Assembly (NCBI GenBank): GCA_030144725.1
Contig: JASKMD010000026.1
Location: 3,104,121 to 3,168,120 of the forward strand
DNA length: 64,000 nt
Origin: Haematococcus lacustris
Lineage: Eukaryota; Chlorophyta; Chlorophyceae; Chlamydomonadales; Haematococcaceae
Direction: 5' to 3'
The notes beneath the pieces were generated by a model, which was not told the DNA's origin, made no database searches, and worked only from the letters and a program-made list of their open reading frames with translations. The stretch's first letter is position 1; every line of letters begins with the position of its first letter. The translations under genes were made by a program, and so were the position numbers. Positions 1 through 12,900 of this stretch are shown one piece after another.

Positions 1-1141
1 GTGTCAACGCGACTATATCTTTCGGACATAAGCTAAGGGCCCGTTTCCAGTTGAGCGGAGCGAAGCTGCCCCTGCATGGGCGCATGCCGAACTGCCGTTT
101 TCAGTGCGACCCGTGACTGCCGCGTTGACGCGGAGATGGCATACACCCCTCCTGCTGCAAGAGGCAGGCAGTCTGAACAGGTCCCACTACGTCCGCGGGA
201 GCGAGTCTGGAAGGTGGTTTAGAAAACACATCGCCAGATCACCGGGCGCCTGCTGCTCACCAAGCACTGCGCGCGCGTACTTGCGGCGCAGGTTCGCCTT
301 GAGTTCAGCCCAGAACATGTTACTGACGATCTTCAGCGGAGCTGCCCCCAAACACTCCTCCCGGACCCAAACAGTTCCGGAGCTGGCAGGCGCGTCCGCA
401 TCGCGTATCACAGAGTGTCATCGTCGCCACTTGCGCAGGCTGACCTGTCGTGTGACTTGCTGACCGCATGTTGCAATGCCACAAGCGTGTTTGCACGCTG
501 AGATCTGTCCGATTCCACCACAGGATGCACCCGTCTGGCTGGGTCAGCAGCCGTAAACCTGGCCTTCTGCCCCACACCCGCCCTCTCCAACACCAACAAC
601 CCCCCACCAACCCGCACCAACCCTCTCCCTTGCCCAACCTCAGCAGAAGGCGTGCGCACTCTGTGCTTTCACAGATATTATTTTGAGCTGCCCCACTGCG
701 CGTCCATGGCTGAGATGCGGGAGGCAGTGCAGTGGTTTGCAGCTGCAGCCGCCACACCCACACCTGCGTGCCCTAAGGGTGACGCCAAGTAGGTGCAGGG
801 GGCCACTCACTGTAGCAGGTGCCTTTCCGCCAGACCATGGATGCGTGGTGTCTGTCAAAGAGAGACATACTTGTCCTCAAGAGCATCGCTGGCAGTCAGC
901 ATGGCAGTACAGCATGTGGCATAGCAGGAAACAGGCAGGCAGTCGGCAGGCAGCTGCTTATGGAGGCCATCGTCATCATCATCACATGACATTTGCTTAT
1001 TAGCATTCGTCATCACATGGCATTCGCCTAGTGTGTCTCATGAACGCTCACACTCTCACAGACACTCATAGACACACACTCTCATAGACACACACTCAGT
1101 GAGTTTATGGGTGTTGCCTGCCTACCTGTGTCCCATCGCAG
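1..1141. other. 5' flank or upstream intron/exons of the R3H-CCCH gene; no exon assigned
   Basis: No exon can be assigned with confidence. The R3H exon that starts at 1142 begins at the third base of a codon, so at least one upstream coding exon with a phase-2 donor must exist here or before the window. Short open frames occur on both strands but show no domain and no codon preference. CACACTCTCA-type microsatellite sequence lies at about 1040-1100, just before the R3H exon. Confidence 0.5.
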
Positions 1142-4100
1142 GGCTGCCCTCATCCTGCCCCCCAGCCTATCCAAAGAGGACCGCCGCCTGTTCCACAACC
1201 TGGCTGAGGGCTGCGGGTTGCAGAGCCACAGTCAGGGTGTGGAGGCCACTCGCTTCCTTACCCTGCGCCTGCCAGGTCTGAGGTTCAACTCCCTCCAAGC
1301 ACGTCTGATTTCCGCCCACATACCAATCACTTGTGTCGTAGACCTTACTGTCTAGTGTGTAGCAGTTTTTTTTTCGTTTCGCCCGGATGCATGATCTGAT
1401 GATCTGATGATGCATGATCAAAGTGACATGGCATAGGTTCATACCCCTGATCGTATAGCTCGACCCCACTTAAAAACATCGCTCAGGTAGAAAATTTAAC
1501 GAAAACATCGCTAAAATACGTAAAATCTCAGGGTAAACTGCAATTTTCCATAGCGCAGTGCAAGGTAGTGAAGCTCGAAAAGCGACCATTTCATAGCGCA
1601 ATAGGACCCCTGAGATGTCGCTTTTTATAGCGATAGCTTTGTATAAGGAAAAAAAACTGGTGTGTAGCAGGCTGACTGTATGGCATGGCAAGGGAATGGC
1701 ATGGTATGGATGGTTATGGAGGTATGGCATGGCAAGGCATGGCATGGCAGCATGGCATGGCAGCATGGCATGGCAGCATGGCATGGCTGGCTGGCAAGGC
1801 AAGGCATGGTATGGCTGTGGAGGCGTCATGGTGGCATCTGCTACCGCTGAAAGTGACACTGCTGCTGCTGCTGCTGCTGCTGCCACTGCTGCTGTTGTTG
1901 AGGACGGTCATGGTGCTGGCACTGCCTGTAGGTGCCCCCCCCCGAGCAGGCCACCCCCCTGACCCCACCCACACCTCCAGTCAGCGTCCAGCACACTGCC
2001 CGCCCTCCGCTAGCCCCCCCATGCAACAGCAGCAGCAGAGCAGCAGCCCGAGTGCGTCAGCCCCCCCACCCACCCACCCTGTCTTACTGCCAGGTGCAGC
2101 CAGCCACCGCCTGCAGGCAGCCAGCCAAGCCAGCCATGCCCCCGCGCCAGCCAGCTCTGCTCCCCACCCCTCAAGGCCTGACTCCATATCAGGCCCCATG
2201 GCTGGGATGACCCTGCACCCAGCCGACCCAGCCGCCAGCCTTCAGCGGGCTGGAGGGCATGAACCGCCCAGTACTGAGCAGCCTGTGCCGGCAGAGCCAG
2301 CTGCCAAGCGGGCGGTTGAGGCCAGCAGCAGTGACCCTCAGGGTGGGAAAGCTGTCAGCGGCAAGGGAGGACCCAGCACAATTACTGAGATGGAGGCGGG
2401 GACTCAGGGGCAGGAGGGCGGGAGGACGGAGGTGGCGTTGGCCACGGCTGTGGTGGACAGTGCAGCTGTGGCAGCCACCCCTGCCTGCGCTACGGCCGGC
2501 CCTGTGGGGGTCGCTGACCACAGGCTGGTGGCAGGGCGCCCCGGCAGCATGGTGAGAAGCAGTGGGGGGGTGGGGTGGGGTGGGGTGGGGCAGAGGGTGA
2601 GTGGGGTGGGATGGGGAGGTGAGGAGGGGTGCTGGGTTGGTTGTGTGAGGGTGGGAGGTGAGGTGGGAGGATCATGGCAGCATGGGGAAGGGGTGGGAGC
2701 AGGGAGCGGTGGGAAGGTGTCCAGGCAGAGGTAGGGGTTAGAAGGTAAAAGGTAAAAGGTAGAAGGTAACCACCTCTCCAGCGCCCTCCCTCCCCTCCCT
2801 GCTACCCCTGGCCCTGCCCAACCCTCCGTCTCTCACAACCCTGGCCCTGCCCAACCCTCCGTCTCTCACAACCCATGACCCTGCCCGCCCACTCCCCACT
2901 CCCCACCCCTGGCCCTGTCCACCTTTACTCTGGCCCTACCACCGCCCTCCCCACAAGCATCCCCAGGCCCTTGCTTGTTGTGCCCACCCCTGCCCTGACC
3001 CACCAGCCTGCAGTGCCGGGGTCAGCCCACCCCAGCGTGGGCAACCCTCGCTACAAGACTACCCTCTGCCGTGCCTTCAAAGAGACGGGGGTGTGCCGCA
3101 GGGGGACCACATGCGCGTGAGTGGAGGGCCCAGGCCTTGCTGCCACAGCTGACATACCCTGCTCACCCACCCACCCTGACAACAACCCTGTGCCTGCTGC
3201 TGACCCTGACCCCTGACCCCTGACCCTGACTCTTGTGGTGACTACGGTCTTGGCTTGATGCGCAGCCCCTACCCCTTGGGGCTGCAACTTTGGCATTCAG
3301 GCAAACAGGCATTAGGCGCTGCTAGAGTGCCTGCTGCTGCTAGACAGCGACTGCCACCTTGGCCCCAGCGCCGGCGTCTGCTGTGGCAGGCTGGCAAGCA
3401 GGCAAGCTCGAACTGCAGGATGGCTGTGATGAGGAGGATGGTTGTGATCTGCACATAGGCCAAGCACACCCAGGCACTGCCTTGAGTAGCAGCAAGCAGG
3501 CAAACTCAAACTGCAGGATGGCTGTGAGCTGCACATAGGCCACCATAGGCTGTGATCTGGGCACCCAGACGCACGGCACTGCAAGAGTAGCAGCCAGCAG
3601 CCTAGCTTAGTGTTGGGGGAGGTCTGGAGGGGCCTGGCTCATGGGGCCTACCTCACCATGTGGCCACCAGGTCAGCACTACACAGCACATAGCACAGGCT
3701 CAGCTGGCGCCTGCCTGGTGCCAGTCTTGCCACCCCAGCCACCTGCCGCACCCCTTCCTGCCGCAGCTTGCAACTTTAGCTGCCACACACCCAGGCCCAC
3801 CCAGGCCCTTGCCTGGAAGGCTAGCAGCAAGCACCCAGACGCTCCCAGACGCACCCAAGAGCAGCAGCAAGCGGCCTGGCTCATGGGTCCTGTGGCCTGG
3901 CCCTGTGGCCACTAGGTCAGCACCACACAGCTCATAGCACAGCACAACTTTAACTGCCACCCAGGCACACCCAGGCAGTTGCCTGGAAGGCTAGCAGCAA
4001 GCAGCCTGGATCACGGGTCCTTCCATCGGGCCCTGTGGCACCACACAGCACATAGAAGCATTCAGGAGGGACCTAAACAGCAGCAGCGGGGTCAGCAGCA

Positions 4101-4735
4101 ATGCTATAGCTTTCAGCCACTTCGCTGGGTCTCAGCTGGGCCCTCAGCAGCCAGCAGCAGCCAAGGCCCTGTGCAACTGGGCTGGGTTTACGCAGCCTAG
4201 CTGGCCCAGGTACTCAGCCCAGCTGGCTGCTGCCAGGTGCCAGCCTTGCCACCTCCCGCACCCCTTCTTGCTGCAGGTTTGCTCACGGGCTGGAAGAGCT
4301 GCGTCCCAGCCGCCCTCCAGCCCAACGTGGCGAGGCAGACGGACCGCCGCCACCCTACCAGGCACAGGGGCAGGCGCAGGGCCCAGGGCAGGGCTGGCAG
4401 GGGCATTGGCCGCCGCAGGGGCAGTACCCAGAGCAGGGGGTGGGGGTGCCTGCCGCCCCCTTCCCTCTGGACCCTCATGTACCCCAGGGTGCCTATTCAG
4501 GCGCCTACACACTACACCAGCATCCTTTTCCTCAGCACCCTCTCCAGCACACCAGCCACCCCTACCACCTGCAACAGCAACAGCTCAACGGCGCAGCGCA
4601 CCACAGCCTGGTGTCAGGCGGCCTGGCGCTGGCACCCTTAGCCATAGCCCACCACCAACAGCACCAGTACCACCACCAGCACCAGCAGCAGCACCACCAG
4701 TTCCAGCAGCAGCAGAGCCAGCAGCAGCAGCAGGG

Positions 4736-4767
<32 letters not shown>

Positions 4768-7549
4768 CGCCAGTCCCACATCACCACCAGCACCATTTTC
4801 AGCATCATCGATCACACAGCGGCCAAGGCCACAGCCTTCCTCCTCATGCCCCTCATCACTCTCAACAGCATGCTCACTCCCACTCCCACTCTCACTCTCA
4901 CTCTCACTCTCATCCTCACTCTCACTCTCACTCCCACTCATATGCACCCCCCCACCCTCACTCCCACCCTCACCCTCAGCAGTCACAGCAGCAGCAGCTG
5001 GGTGGAGGGGGGGAGCTGGTCCAGCCCCACACCCCCGACATGCCTGCTGCTCCCCCCCGCCAGCGCCAGCACCCCCCCCCGGCCCCCACCCCCCCCAGCC
5101 GTGCCCAGGCCTCAGCAGACTGGCATCAGAGGGCGCCCCCCCCGCAAGCCACCCCTTCAACACCGCAGCCGGCTGCAGCTGAGAGGGTGGGGGGGGAGCA
5201 GATTCACTCTGCGTCAGGTGCAGGGCCCCGCTCAGGTCACACTGACCCCACTGAGAATGGGGTCACACATACTGTTGGCGAGAGGGGGGTAGGGGTGCAT
5301 GTGGGTCCCCCCAGAGGTCCCCCCGAGCCTGCTGGCGGTCGGGGGGTAGGTCCAGGTGTCAGGGGGTTAGGGCGGGGCCGGGGGGGGGAGGGGCGGGGGG
5401 TGGGAGAGGGAGGTGGGGGGGCAGGGAGGGGGTACCAGGAAAGCGGGGGGGAGGGCAGGGGAGCGCAGGCAAGGGGCCCTGGCGGCAGGGTGGGCGGGGA
5501 GACAGGTCGAGGGCGAGGAGGGCGAGGTGCTGGGCCAGTGTCTCAGGTACGGCCATTTGAGAATCTGTATGCATGGCTGCAAGCATGTTGTTACATGCTT
5601 GCATGAGTTTTGCATGGCGCATGGCGCATGGCAGACAATGCTCCACTCCAGAATGTGATCAGCACAGTACAGAACACCAGCCGGCCACACCTTCGCCCAT
5701 GTCACCCCTAATGGTGGCATCGTCATAGTCACACCCTCACCCATGTCACCCCTCACGCATTGGACATCACGAGTGTGATCTCCAGGGGCCTGTCTAAGTG
5801 TGATCATCACTCCAGGGCATGTGCTGCAGCCCTGTGAGATGTGTGGGATGTGTGATGCATTACAACGTTGCCACAGACCCAGCAGCCACAGTGGCAGCAG
5901 TGGCACCACAGATGACATGGTGTGATGCAGGTGTGATGTGGTGTGAGGTGACTGCCAGGCCCTGCAAGACAGGGCAGCAGGCAGCTCTGCAGCCACCCAA
6001 CCAGGGTGGTAGGCCATGGGCTGACAGCCCCCTGGCCAGGTGTCAGCCTACCCCTAGGTCCTGGGCCACACCCCAATGTGAATGTCCAGCTCAGGGTCAG
6101 GGACGCGCAGGATGAGGCTGCTCAGCCCAGGCAGGGATGAGGGCCGCATGCTTGCATGGCCACAAGTCCACACATGCACAAGCTTGCATGGCTCTGCTTA
6201 CCGTGCGCATGGCTGTAAGCTTGCATGTGCACATGGTAGCAAGCTTGCATGTGTGTTCAGTCGCCCCTGCTGTCCTGAGGTGCAGGTGCGGCATGATGTG
6301 AGCCACGCAGCCCGCACCGTGTGGCTAGCCTGCCAGGCCGAGGGCGGTGCTTTCCTTGAGTACAGCCAGGGGGAGCTGGAGGAGATGCTGGCTGCGGGCA
6401 GGGCAGCAGCAGCCAGGCACGGACCCCCCTCAGCGCCAGCTGCAGGACAGGCTGGCAGGGAGAGGGACACCTACGCTGGCCTCAACCCACAGCTGAGGGC
6501 CCTGATGGCAAAGAGGTGGGCCATACCCCTCCTCTGGGACTGGGACTGGGTTAGGGAAAAGCAAGTGGCGGGTCCTCCCTGCTGGGCAGAGGGGGTGAGA
6601 GTGAGGTCAGGAGGGAGCGGTGGGGTGCGCCCCTGCACCCAGCCCCATCCTCCCACGGGGCGGGGCGGGGCGGGGCGGGGCGGGGCGGGGCGGGGCGGGG
6701 CGGGGCGGGGCGGGGCGGGGCGGGGCGGGGCGGGGCGGGGCGGGGCGGGGCGGGGCGGGGCGGGGCGGGGCGGGGCGGGGCGGGGCGGGGCGGGGCGGGG
6801 CGGGGCGGGGCGGGGCGGGGCGGGGCGGGGCGGGGCGGGGCGGGGCGGGGCGGGGCGGGGCGGGGCGGGGCGGGGCGGGGCGGGGCGGGGCGGGGCGGGG
6901 CGGGGCGGGGCGGGGCGGGGCGGGGCGGGGCGGGGCGGGGCGGGGCGGGGCGGGGCGGGGCGGGGCGGGGCGGGGCGGGGCGGGGCGGGGCGGGGCGGGG
7001 CGGGGCGGGGCGGGGCGGGGCGGGGCGGGGCGGGGCGGGGCGGGGCGGGGCGGGGCGGGGCGGGGCGGGGCGGGGCGGGGCGGGGCGGGCGCCATCAGGT
7101 TGCGCAGTGTTGCGTGTCGCAGGGTGTGTGTCGCAGGGTGTTGGTGGGGGTCAGGGGAGTTGGCAGGTTTGGATAGCAGGGTGTCCTAAGTCACTACCCC
7201 CCTCTGGCCCCTGACCCCTGATTCCTGACCCCTGCAGTCAGTGCGCCCCACTCCCCTGCTGCTGACACTGTAGGGAGCTGGGTCATCAGCTGTTGGCAGC
7301 GGTGGAGGCAGGGGATGAGGAAGCTGCCTTGAAGCTGCTGCAGCAGGAGCCCTCAGCAGCCTGGGTGCGCCAGGTCCCCTCCTGGCCTCCCCCCAGGGAG
7401 GCATCAGCTGGACACAGGCCGGGATCTGGGGCAGGGGGAGAGCTGGGGCAGGGGCCAGGGCAGGGGCCAGGGCAGGGGCCAGGGCAGGAGGAGGGGGGGC
7501 CGGATGTTGCCCACGGCAACCCAGATGGCCATGTACCTCCTGCGACGGT

Positions 7550-7587
<38 letters not shown>

Positions 7588-9017
7588 GGGGCCCCAGGGG
7601 TGGGGGTGGGACCCGGCATGGGAATGGGTCTGCAGGCAGGGAGGGGGTCAGCCGCTATGGCCCCTACCCTGTGCACCTGGCTGTGTCTAGGCGCATGAAG
7701 CGGCTGGTGGCGGCCCTGGCAGCTCTGCCGGGTGAGCTGCTGGTCTCCTGGTCTGCTGCCTGCCAGCATGCCGCTACTGCCTGCCAGCATGCCGCCTGCT
7801 GCCTGCCGCCTGCTAGCCTACTGCCTGCTGCCTGCTGCCTGCTGTCGTCTGCCGTTCAGCCTGATGCCTGCTGCTGAGGTGATGCTGTCCCCTACCTGCC
7901 TCTTAGCCAGCTGACCTGAGCTGAGCTTGGTCATGCATGCATGCTGCTGATTTGCGTGCATGCATGCTGCTGCTGATTTGCGCTCACTGGCTCACAGCCT
8001 GTGCCGGGCACTCATTCAGCTGCACGTACATGCGTGGTGGACCTTTCAGGTGTGGTGGAGCAGCGTGACGCAGCCTTCCTGACGCCCCTGAAGCTGGTGC
8101 GCAAGCTGCAGGCCGCAGCCAGCACTGGTGCTGTGCCCGGCGCCAGTGGGCCGGTGCCCCAGGCAGGGCTGGGACCTGGGTCAGGGGCCGAGGTCAGCAG
8201 CGGGGGCATGCAACGCCTGGGAGACCTGGAGGAGCTGGCCACCCTCCTGCTGGCGGCGGGGGCGAGGGACCCTGCCAATGCTTCCTCCTCGGCCGCAGCG
8301 CTGCAGGGCGCGACCCTGGGTGGGTGTCTGGGTGCTGAGGGGAGGGGGAGGGGGAGGGGGAGGGGGGGCCTGTTGCGGTGCCGGATGGCTCCCTTGCCAA
8401 GGGGTGGCAGGCGGTAGTACCACACAGCGGGTGCAGCAGGCAGTAGCAGGTGGTGCTGCAGCTGCCTGCAATCAGTTTGCTTGACTGTCTGAATGTGCCA
8501 CTGTGCCTCACGGCCCAGGGGGGCATCATGGGGTGTGTGTCATGCAGGTGGGCGCATGGGGGGCTCGCATCATGCAGTGCATGTGGCCCTGGGCCCGCCA
8601 CCACCAGTGGCCCTGCCAGCCTCTTCTATGGCCCACCACCAAGCATCACACTCTGCTGGCAAGGCAAGCAAGAAGAACAAGCACGCAAGGAAAGGCAGCA
8701 AAGGCGTGGATGCGTCCGGTGCTGAGGTTAGCGGGGACGATGTCGGTGCGATGGACGCCGGGTCACACACGCCGGACGAGCATACCGTCAATGACGTCGG
8801 AGGTGACCACGCTGCAGCAGCCGCGGCGGAGCTAGAGGCGGCCGTGCGTGCGTCGCGTGGGTTTACCTTCGGCAGGGGCAGGAGCTGGGCTCCGGGGGAG
8901 CCGTCGGCGCCGGGAGCAGTCCCCGGGAACAGACCTAGCCGGCTAGGACCAAGTCCGCCGGGCTCGCTTGCGCCGGAGGCCACGCCGAGCCAAGCTATAC
9001 AGCCGGAGTCAGGCTGA
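1142..9017 (+). CDS. R3H - CCCH zinc finger - ankyrin repeat protein (5' incomplete, 8 exons)
   Basis: Exons 1142-1275, 1932-2551, 2782-3116, 4277-5546, 6286-6515, 7274-7731, 8050-8319 and 8579-9017 join with matching phases and GT-AG borders (about 1,250 codons). Exon 1 is an R3H domain with the R-x3-H core (RRLFH). Exons 3 and 4 together make one CCCH finger, C-x8-C-x5-C-x3-H, whose last Cys and His (CAFAH) are separated by the 1,160-bp intron; LEELR follows as in TTP-like fingers. Exon 4 then encodes Gln-rich, His-Ser and Gly-Arg tracts. Exons 6 and 7 hold ankyrin-like helices (YPVHLAV; TPLKLV; ELATLLLAAGA) interrupted by poly-Gln and PGQG repeats. R3H and CCCH domains bind single-stranded RNA in known families, so a post-transcriptional regulator is inferred. 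The start is missing. The last exon turns CpG-rich after about 8705 and its C-terminus is the least certain part. Confidence 0.72.
1683..1832. repeat. (ATGGC)n-like degenerate pentanucleotide repeat
   Basis: Repeats of GGCATGGCA, with occasional AAGG and TATGG variants, lie within the intron between the R3H exon and the next exon. They open frames on both strands that are not genes. Confidence 0.8.
6657..7089. repeat. (GGGGC)n pentanucleotide array, about 86 uninterrupted copies
   Basis: A perfect GGGGC tandem array fills the intron between exons 6286-6515 and 7274-7731 of the CCCH gene. It has G-quadruplex potential on the + strand, which is the RNA-like strand of the gene. Long open frames across it (Gly-Ala-Gly-Arg-Gly or Pro-Ala-Pro-Pro-Arg) are repeat artefacts. 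Confidence 0.95.
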
Positions 9018-9404
9018 GCTCGAGCAATGTACGCGACGAAGTGCTGGAGTAGGCCGCACTGGGTATTTGAAAATCGTGAGGTCTTCGGGGTTTCAAGTTT
9101 TATCCCTATAGTCAGGTCCCACAAGGTCAGGTAAAATGGCTCGAAAAAATGTACCGTCACTTGTTGTCGCGTATACTGAATCAAACCGCGACGCCCCGCT
9201 GCGGCGTGCAGCTCCGCAGCTTGGCCTGCGAGGGACGGGCTAAAGTCAACATTGCCCCCCTCCGCGGTATCCTGGCACCAGTGACTCCTTGCACCCTGAC
9301 GGTAGTGCACGTGCATACAATAACGCCGCAGCAACGAGCGAGGTAGAGCGGTCACTAGTCGGTCGGTCGGCGTACCGGGATGGGGTGCCGTCATGCAAAT
9401 CTGC
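9018..9404. other. intergenic, no gene recognised
   Basis: A stretch with more balanced base composition between the end of the CCCH gene and the first transposon. No coding, RNA or repeat structure was recognised. Confidence 0.5.
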
Positions 9405-9990
9405 AGTGGGTCACCCCCGCCATTGGCTGCACCCCTGATAACTATCCGACTGATCTTTAAGAGTTTTTCAGCGATTCTTGCGCAGGGCTGTGCAGCTCAC
9501 GAGCGCGAGGCTAGCGGGCTGCTCGGGCTGATGTGCACCTGTGCCGGGGCGGGCGGGTGTGTTGCGAATTCTGGTCGCATTGTGCCGGAATTGGCCTGCT
9601 TAGTGGGGCTGTGATCGGCGAATAGCTATCTCGCTCAGCGGCTCAGCTTTTCAAAATTTTAAATTTCTTGTCGGGCGCAGGACCCCCCCGACATGTGTTC
9701 TAGTGCTAGTGCTAGTGCTGATAATTTGCTCGATAGTGCTGGTATGGCTTGTGCGCTGTCCCTGCGTGCGACTCGTGTCACGTAAGACCATGTGGAATTT
9801 GCATGAAAAGGGCACATTTCCGGCCGTTTTCAGTGTCCAACCAGGGCGGCAGGATGTGAACTGCCAGTTCTGTGCGGCTCCTTGTGTGGGCTTCTATCGT
9901 GTAATCAGGACATAAACGCGTTGTGTTCATGTTTGGGCCGTTTGTGATGCTCCAAAGTAGACCCCCATGCACCTTACATAACCAGCCAAA

Positions 9991-12900
9991 TCAGCCATAT
10001 AAACGGTTCGCCTCATATTCAAACTCCAGCTGCTCACTCCTTAGGTCCCTCACCACCAAACGACGCAATTTCCGACGTTCCTTTGGCCTATCCAACCCCA
10101 TGTGCTGGCAATATCGTGCACAGTGTGTGTTGGTCAGTTTGCCAAAGCACACCTCATCATGCAACAAATCGGGATGGAACCACATCAACAATGCATAACA
10201 CTCTTCGTCATCATACACCTCCTTCACAGTGTCTTGAAACATGGCATGGGCTCAAGTGGGGTAGTGGTGTCAGGCTTCATGCATGGCAGGCATGGCACAC
10301 TCATGCACGTGCTGCATGCACAAGCAGCCATGGCCCATTGAGGCTGCTCCCTGTCAGGTGTGAACACCATGCGGTGCATTGCCCTGCACCCCTCCACCTT
10401 ATCATGCATGCGTTGCACATCAGCCTTAGGCATACTGCATACACCTGCTTGCCTAGCGTCGTCCAGCACCAGGTAGCGCCGACGCAGGATGTGTCCACGT
10501 TGCCGGTGGCTGGCACTGGTGTCTTGTGCATGGCATGGTACAGCAAAATGCTTGTTAGCCCAATCTGTCAGCACAGCAGCCACACACACTTTCCCCACCA
10601 GTTCAGGATGGACTAACATCTGCTCCCTCCACTCCCTCTTAGCCACCCCACCCTCAGAGTCATGCGTGCTCTTGAAATGCGATGTGGCACCATATGACCA
10701 TTGCACAGGCACCCCAAACCTATTAGCTAGGTGCCAATGCAACCTGATGGCCTTGGCCCCCTTGAACTGTGATGCACAACCATCTGACCACAAACACAGC
10801 TGCCTCATGTCCATCTTGCCCACCCACCCCTCTCCATCGTCCCTCCCCTCACTCTCTCCATCGGTGTTGCTGGCCTCACCCTGGATGCCATCCGGGTGCC
10901 TCCTGCCTTGCAGCAAACACTCAATCACTTGCACAAGGGCTGTGGTGGAAGCCTCAGCAGACTGGTCACACCTGTCAGCACTCACAAACACTGACTCCTC
11001 CCTGTAGTTGCCAGCCATGTCCTGGTAGTGTGCACATGCCACGAACACTGACACGGTCCTCTGCTTCCAATATGCTCCCTGACATGCTATGTCGTGGTGG
11101 ATGGTGAGCTTCTCTGACCAGTCACACGACACGACAACTAGCCCCGGTGTGTTGCGCACAGCGGCACAGTGCGCCCTAAAGGTGGCAAGCTGATGCTTGG
11201 CAAGGTATTGATGCCACAACTGCTTCTGCATGAGGGCATTGAAGCCAAGCACCAACTCACCCAGTGTGGTATGGGCTGTGGCCAACTCTACGCCTTGCCC
11301 ATTGTCCAGCTTCTTGAACTCACGATACTGCAGCTGCACACCCTCACACCCCGCCTTCACGCCCACCTTCCTATCCTTGCAGGCTGCGCACTGACGCTGC
11401 AAGCAGGCCAGCCTTGGCTTGGCGCCAACCTTGCATGGGCACACAAACCAGCTCTGCACTGTGGCACAGTCCAGGTTAACCCTCACGTCTGCACCCCCAG
11501 CGGCACCTCCTGTTGTAGCAACTCCCCCTCCTATAGCGCCTGCAGCAGCCCTGGCATTCTGGGCATCACCCACCAACTTCTCTAGCCCACCCTCACCTAG
11601 CGCTCCTGCATCTAGCACACCAGCCAGGTCCTGAGCGTCAGCGTTGGCAATGTGCTCAGCCAGCACCACATGCACCTCAGCATCCCCCCCGTCGCTGTCG
11701 CTCCCGCTGTCACTGTCGCTGTCATCTAGTGGCTGTGGGTCCTCATCTAGTGGCTGTGGGTCGGGTGTCAGTAGCTTGTTGCTCCCTCTGCTGCAGTTCA
11801 TAAGCACCAGCCTCATCAGCACCAGCCTCATCAGCACCAGCCTCATCAGCCTCATCAGCACCAGCATCAGCCTGTGCCTGGGCCTCAGCCTCAGCAGCAC
11901 CAGCCTGGGCCTTGGCTTCAGCCTCAGCAGCCCTGCGCTGTGCCATAACCTCCCTCGCTTTTTGCGCACCGGCACATCTAGCCATCACCCCCCTTTTCTT
12001 GTTAACCATGGCGTTTACAGGCCTGCACTCGGGCGGCCCCAACATGGGGTTGGCAATGTTCATGCAAATACTCTCTCAATTCTGCACCGTTTTCAATACC
12101 GTTTATCACATTGGCATTGGCGGTTTAGTCCGCGTAATGTGACCATCAGCGCACGACATTGGAGTCTTTGCTCGCGTACTGCCACATGTGCCCGCGAACA
12201 AATCACAGCGGCGAGACGGGTCTCTCTTAGACGGTGAGCCGCATCCCTGTGACCCCATCTACCTAGCGTAGTGAGCTGGTTGTGCACAAATGGAATGTCC
12301 GGCTGACACCCAACGCGATGCCTGCCGGGCGTGCAGGGCACCTTGACGGGGTGATTGAAACATTGTTTTGCGCTCGCTTCCGCCGAATACACCTTCTGGG
12401 TCGGCGCACACTAAGGTATCACCCGGGTTACACCCCCCCTCCTCCACTGTGTCCTCCACTGTGTTGCACCCGTTGCACCCACAGAAATACGGCCACAAAA
12501 TGTTTGTTCTTGACCCATTGGCGCATCTCTTGAAACAAACCGCACAACAAACAGCCCAGGCCTCTATCTGTTTGACAGCTTTGAAGTTACATCATCTTCT
12601 CCAAGCAGAATCAGGGCCACGGGGCTGTGGGGTGGCAGTTGAGCTATGAAACTTTGCACGCAGGTGGATGGCATGCAGGGGAGTGTAACTCTCAGAGGAG
12701 CCGAGTCCAAATTCGGTCATGGTGTGGAGTTGTGTGTCTGACTGCATGGCCCTGGTCATGAGATCGGCTAAGGGAGTTGGGGGTCACCGACCAAAGTGAG
12801 CTTTTGGCTTATCTGAGTATGAGCGTTTGCAACACTGTCTAAAAGGAGCTTAACCTAGTAAGTAGCATGATGTAAATCCAAATGGTCGAGCTGTGGCATT

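Noticed and set aside
104..463. 120-codon open frame at the left edge
   Set aside because: No domain, no splice-compatible link to the R3H exon and overlapping open frames on the other strand; GC-rich sequence yields such frames by chance.
6607..7189. Long open frames of Gly-Ala-Gly-Arg-Gly or Pro-Ala-Pro-Pro-Arg repeats
   Set aside because: Products of the GGGGC array, which opens several frames at once; the array is intronic in the phase-consistent gene model. The same holds for 46864-47585.
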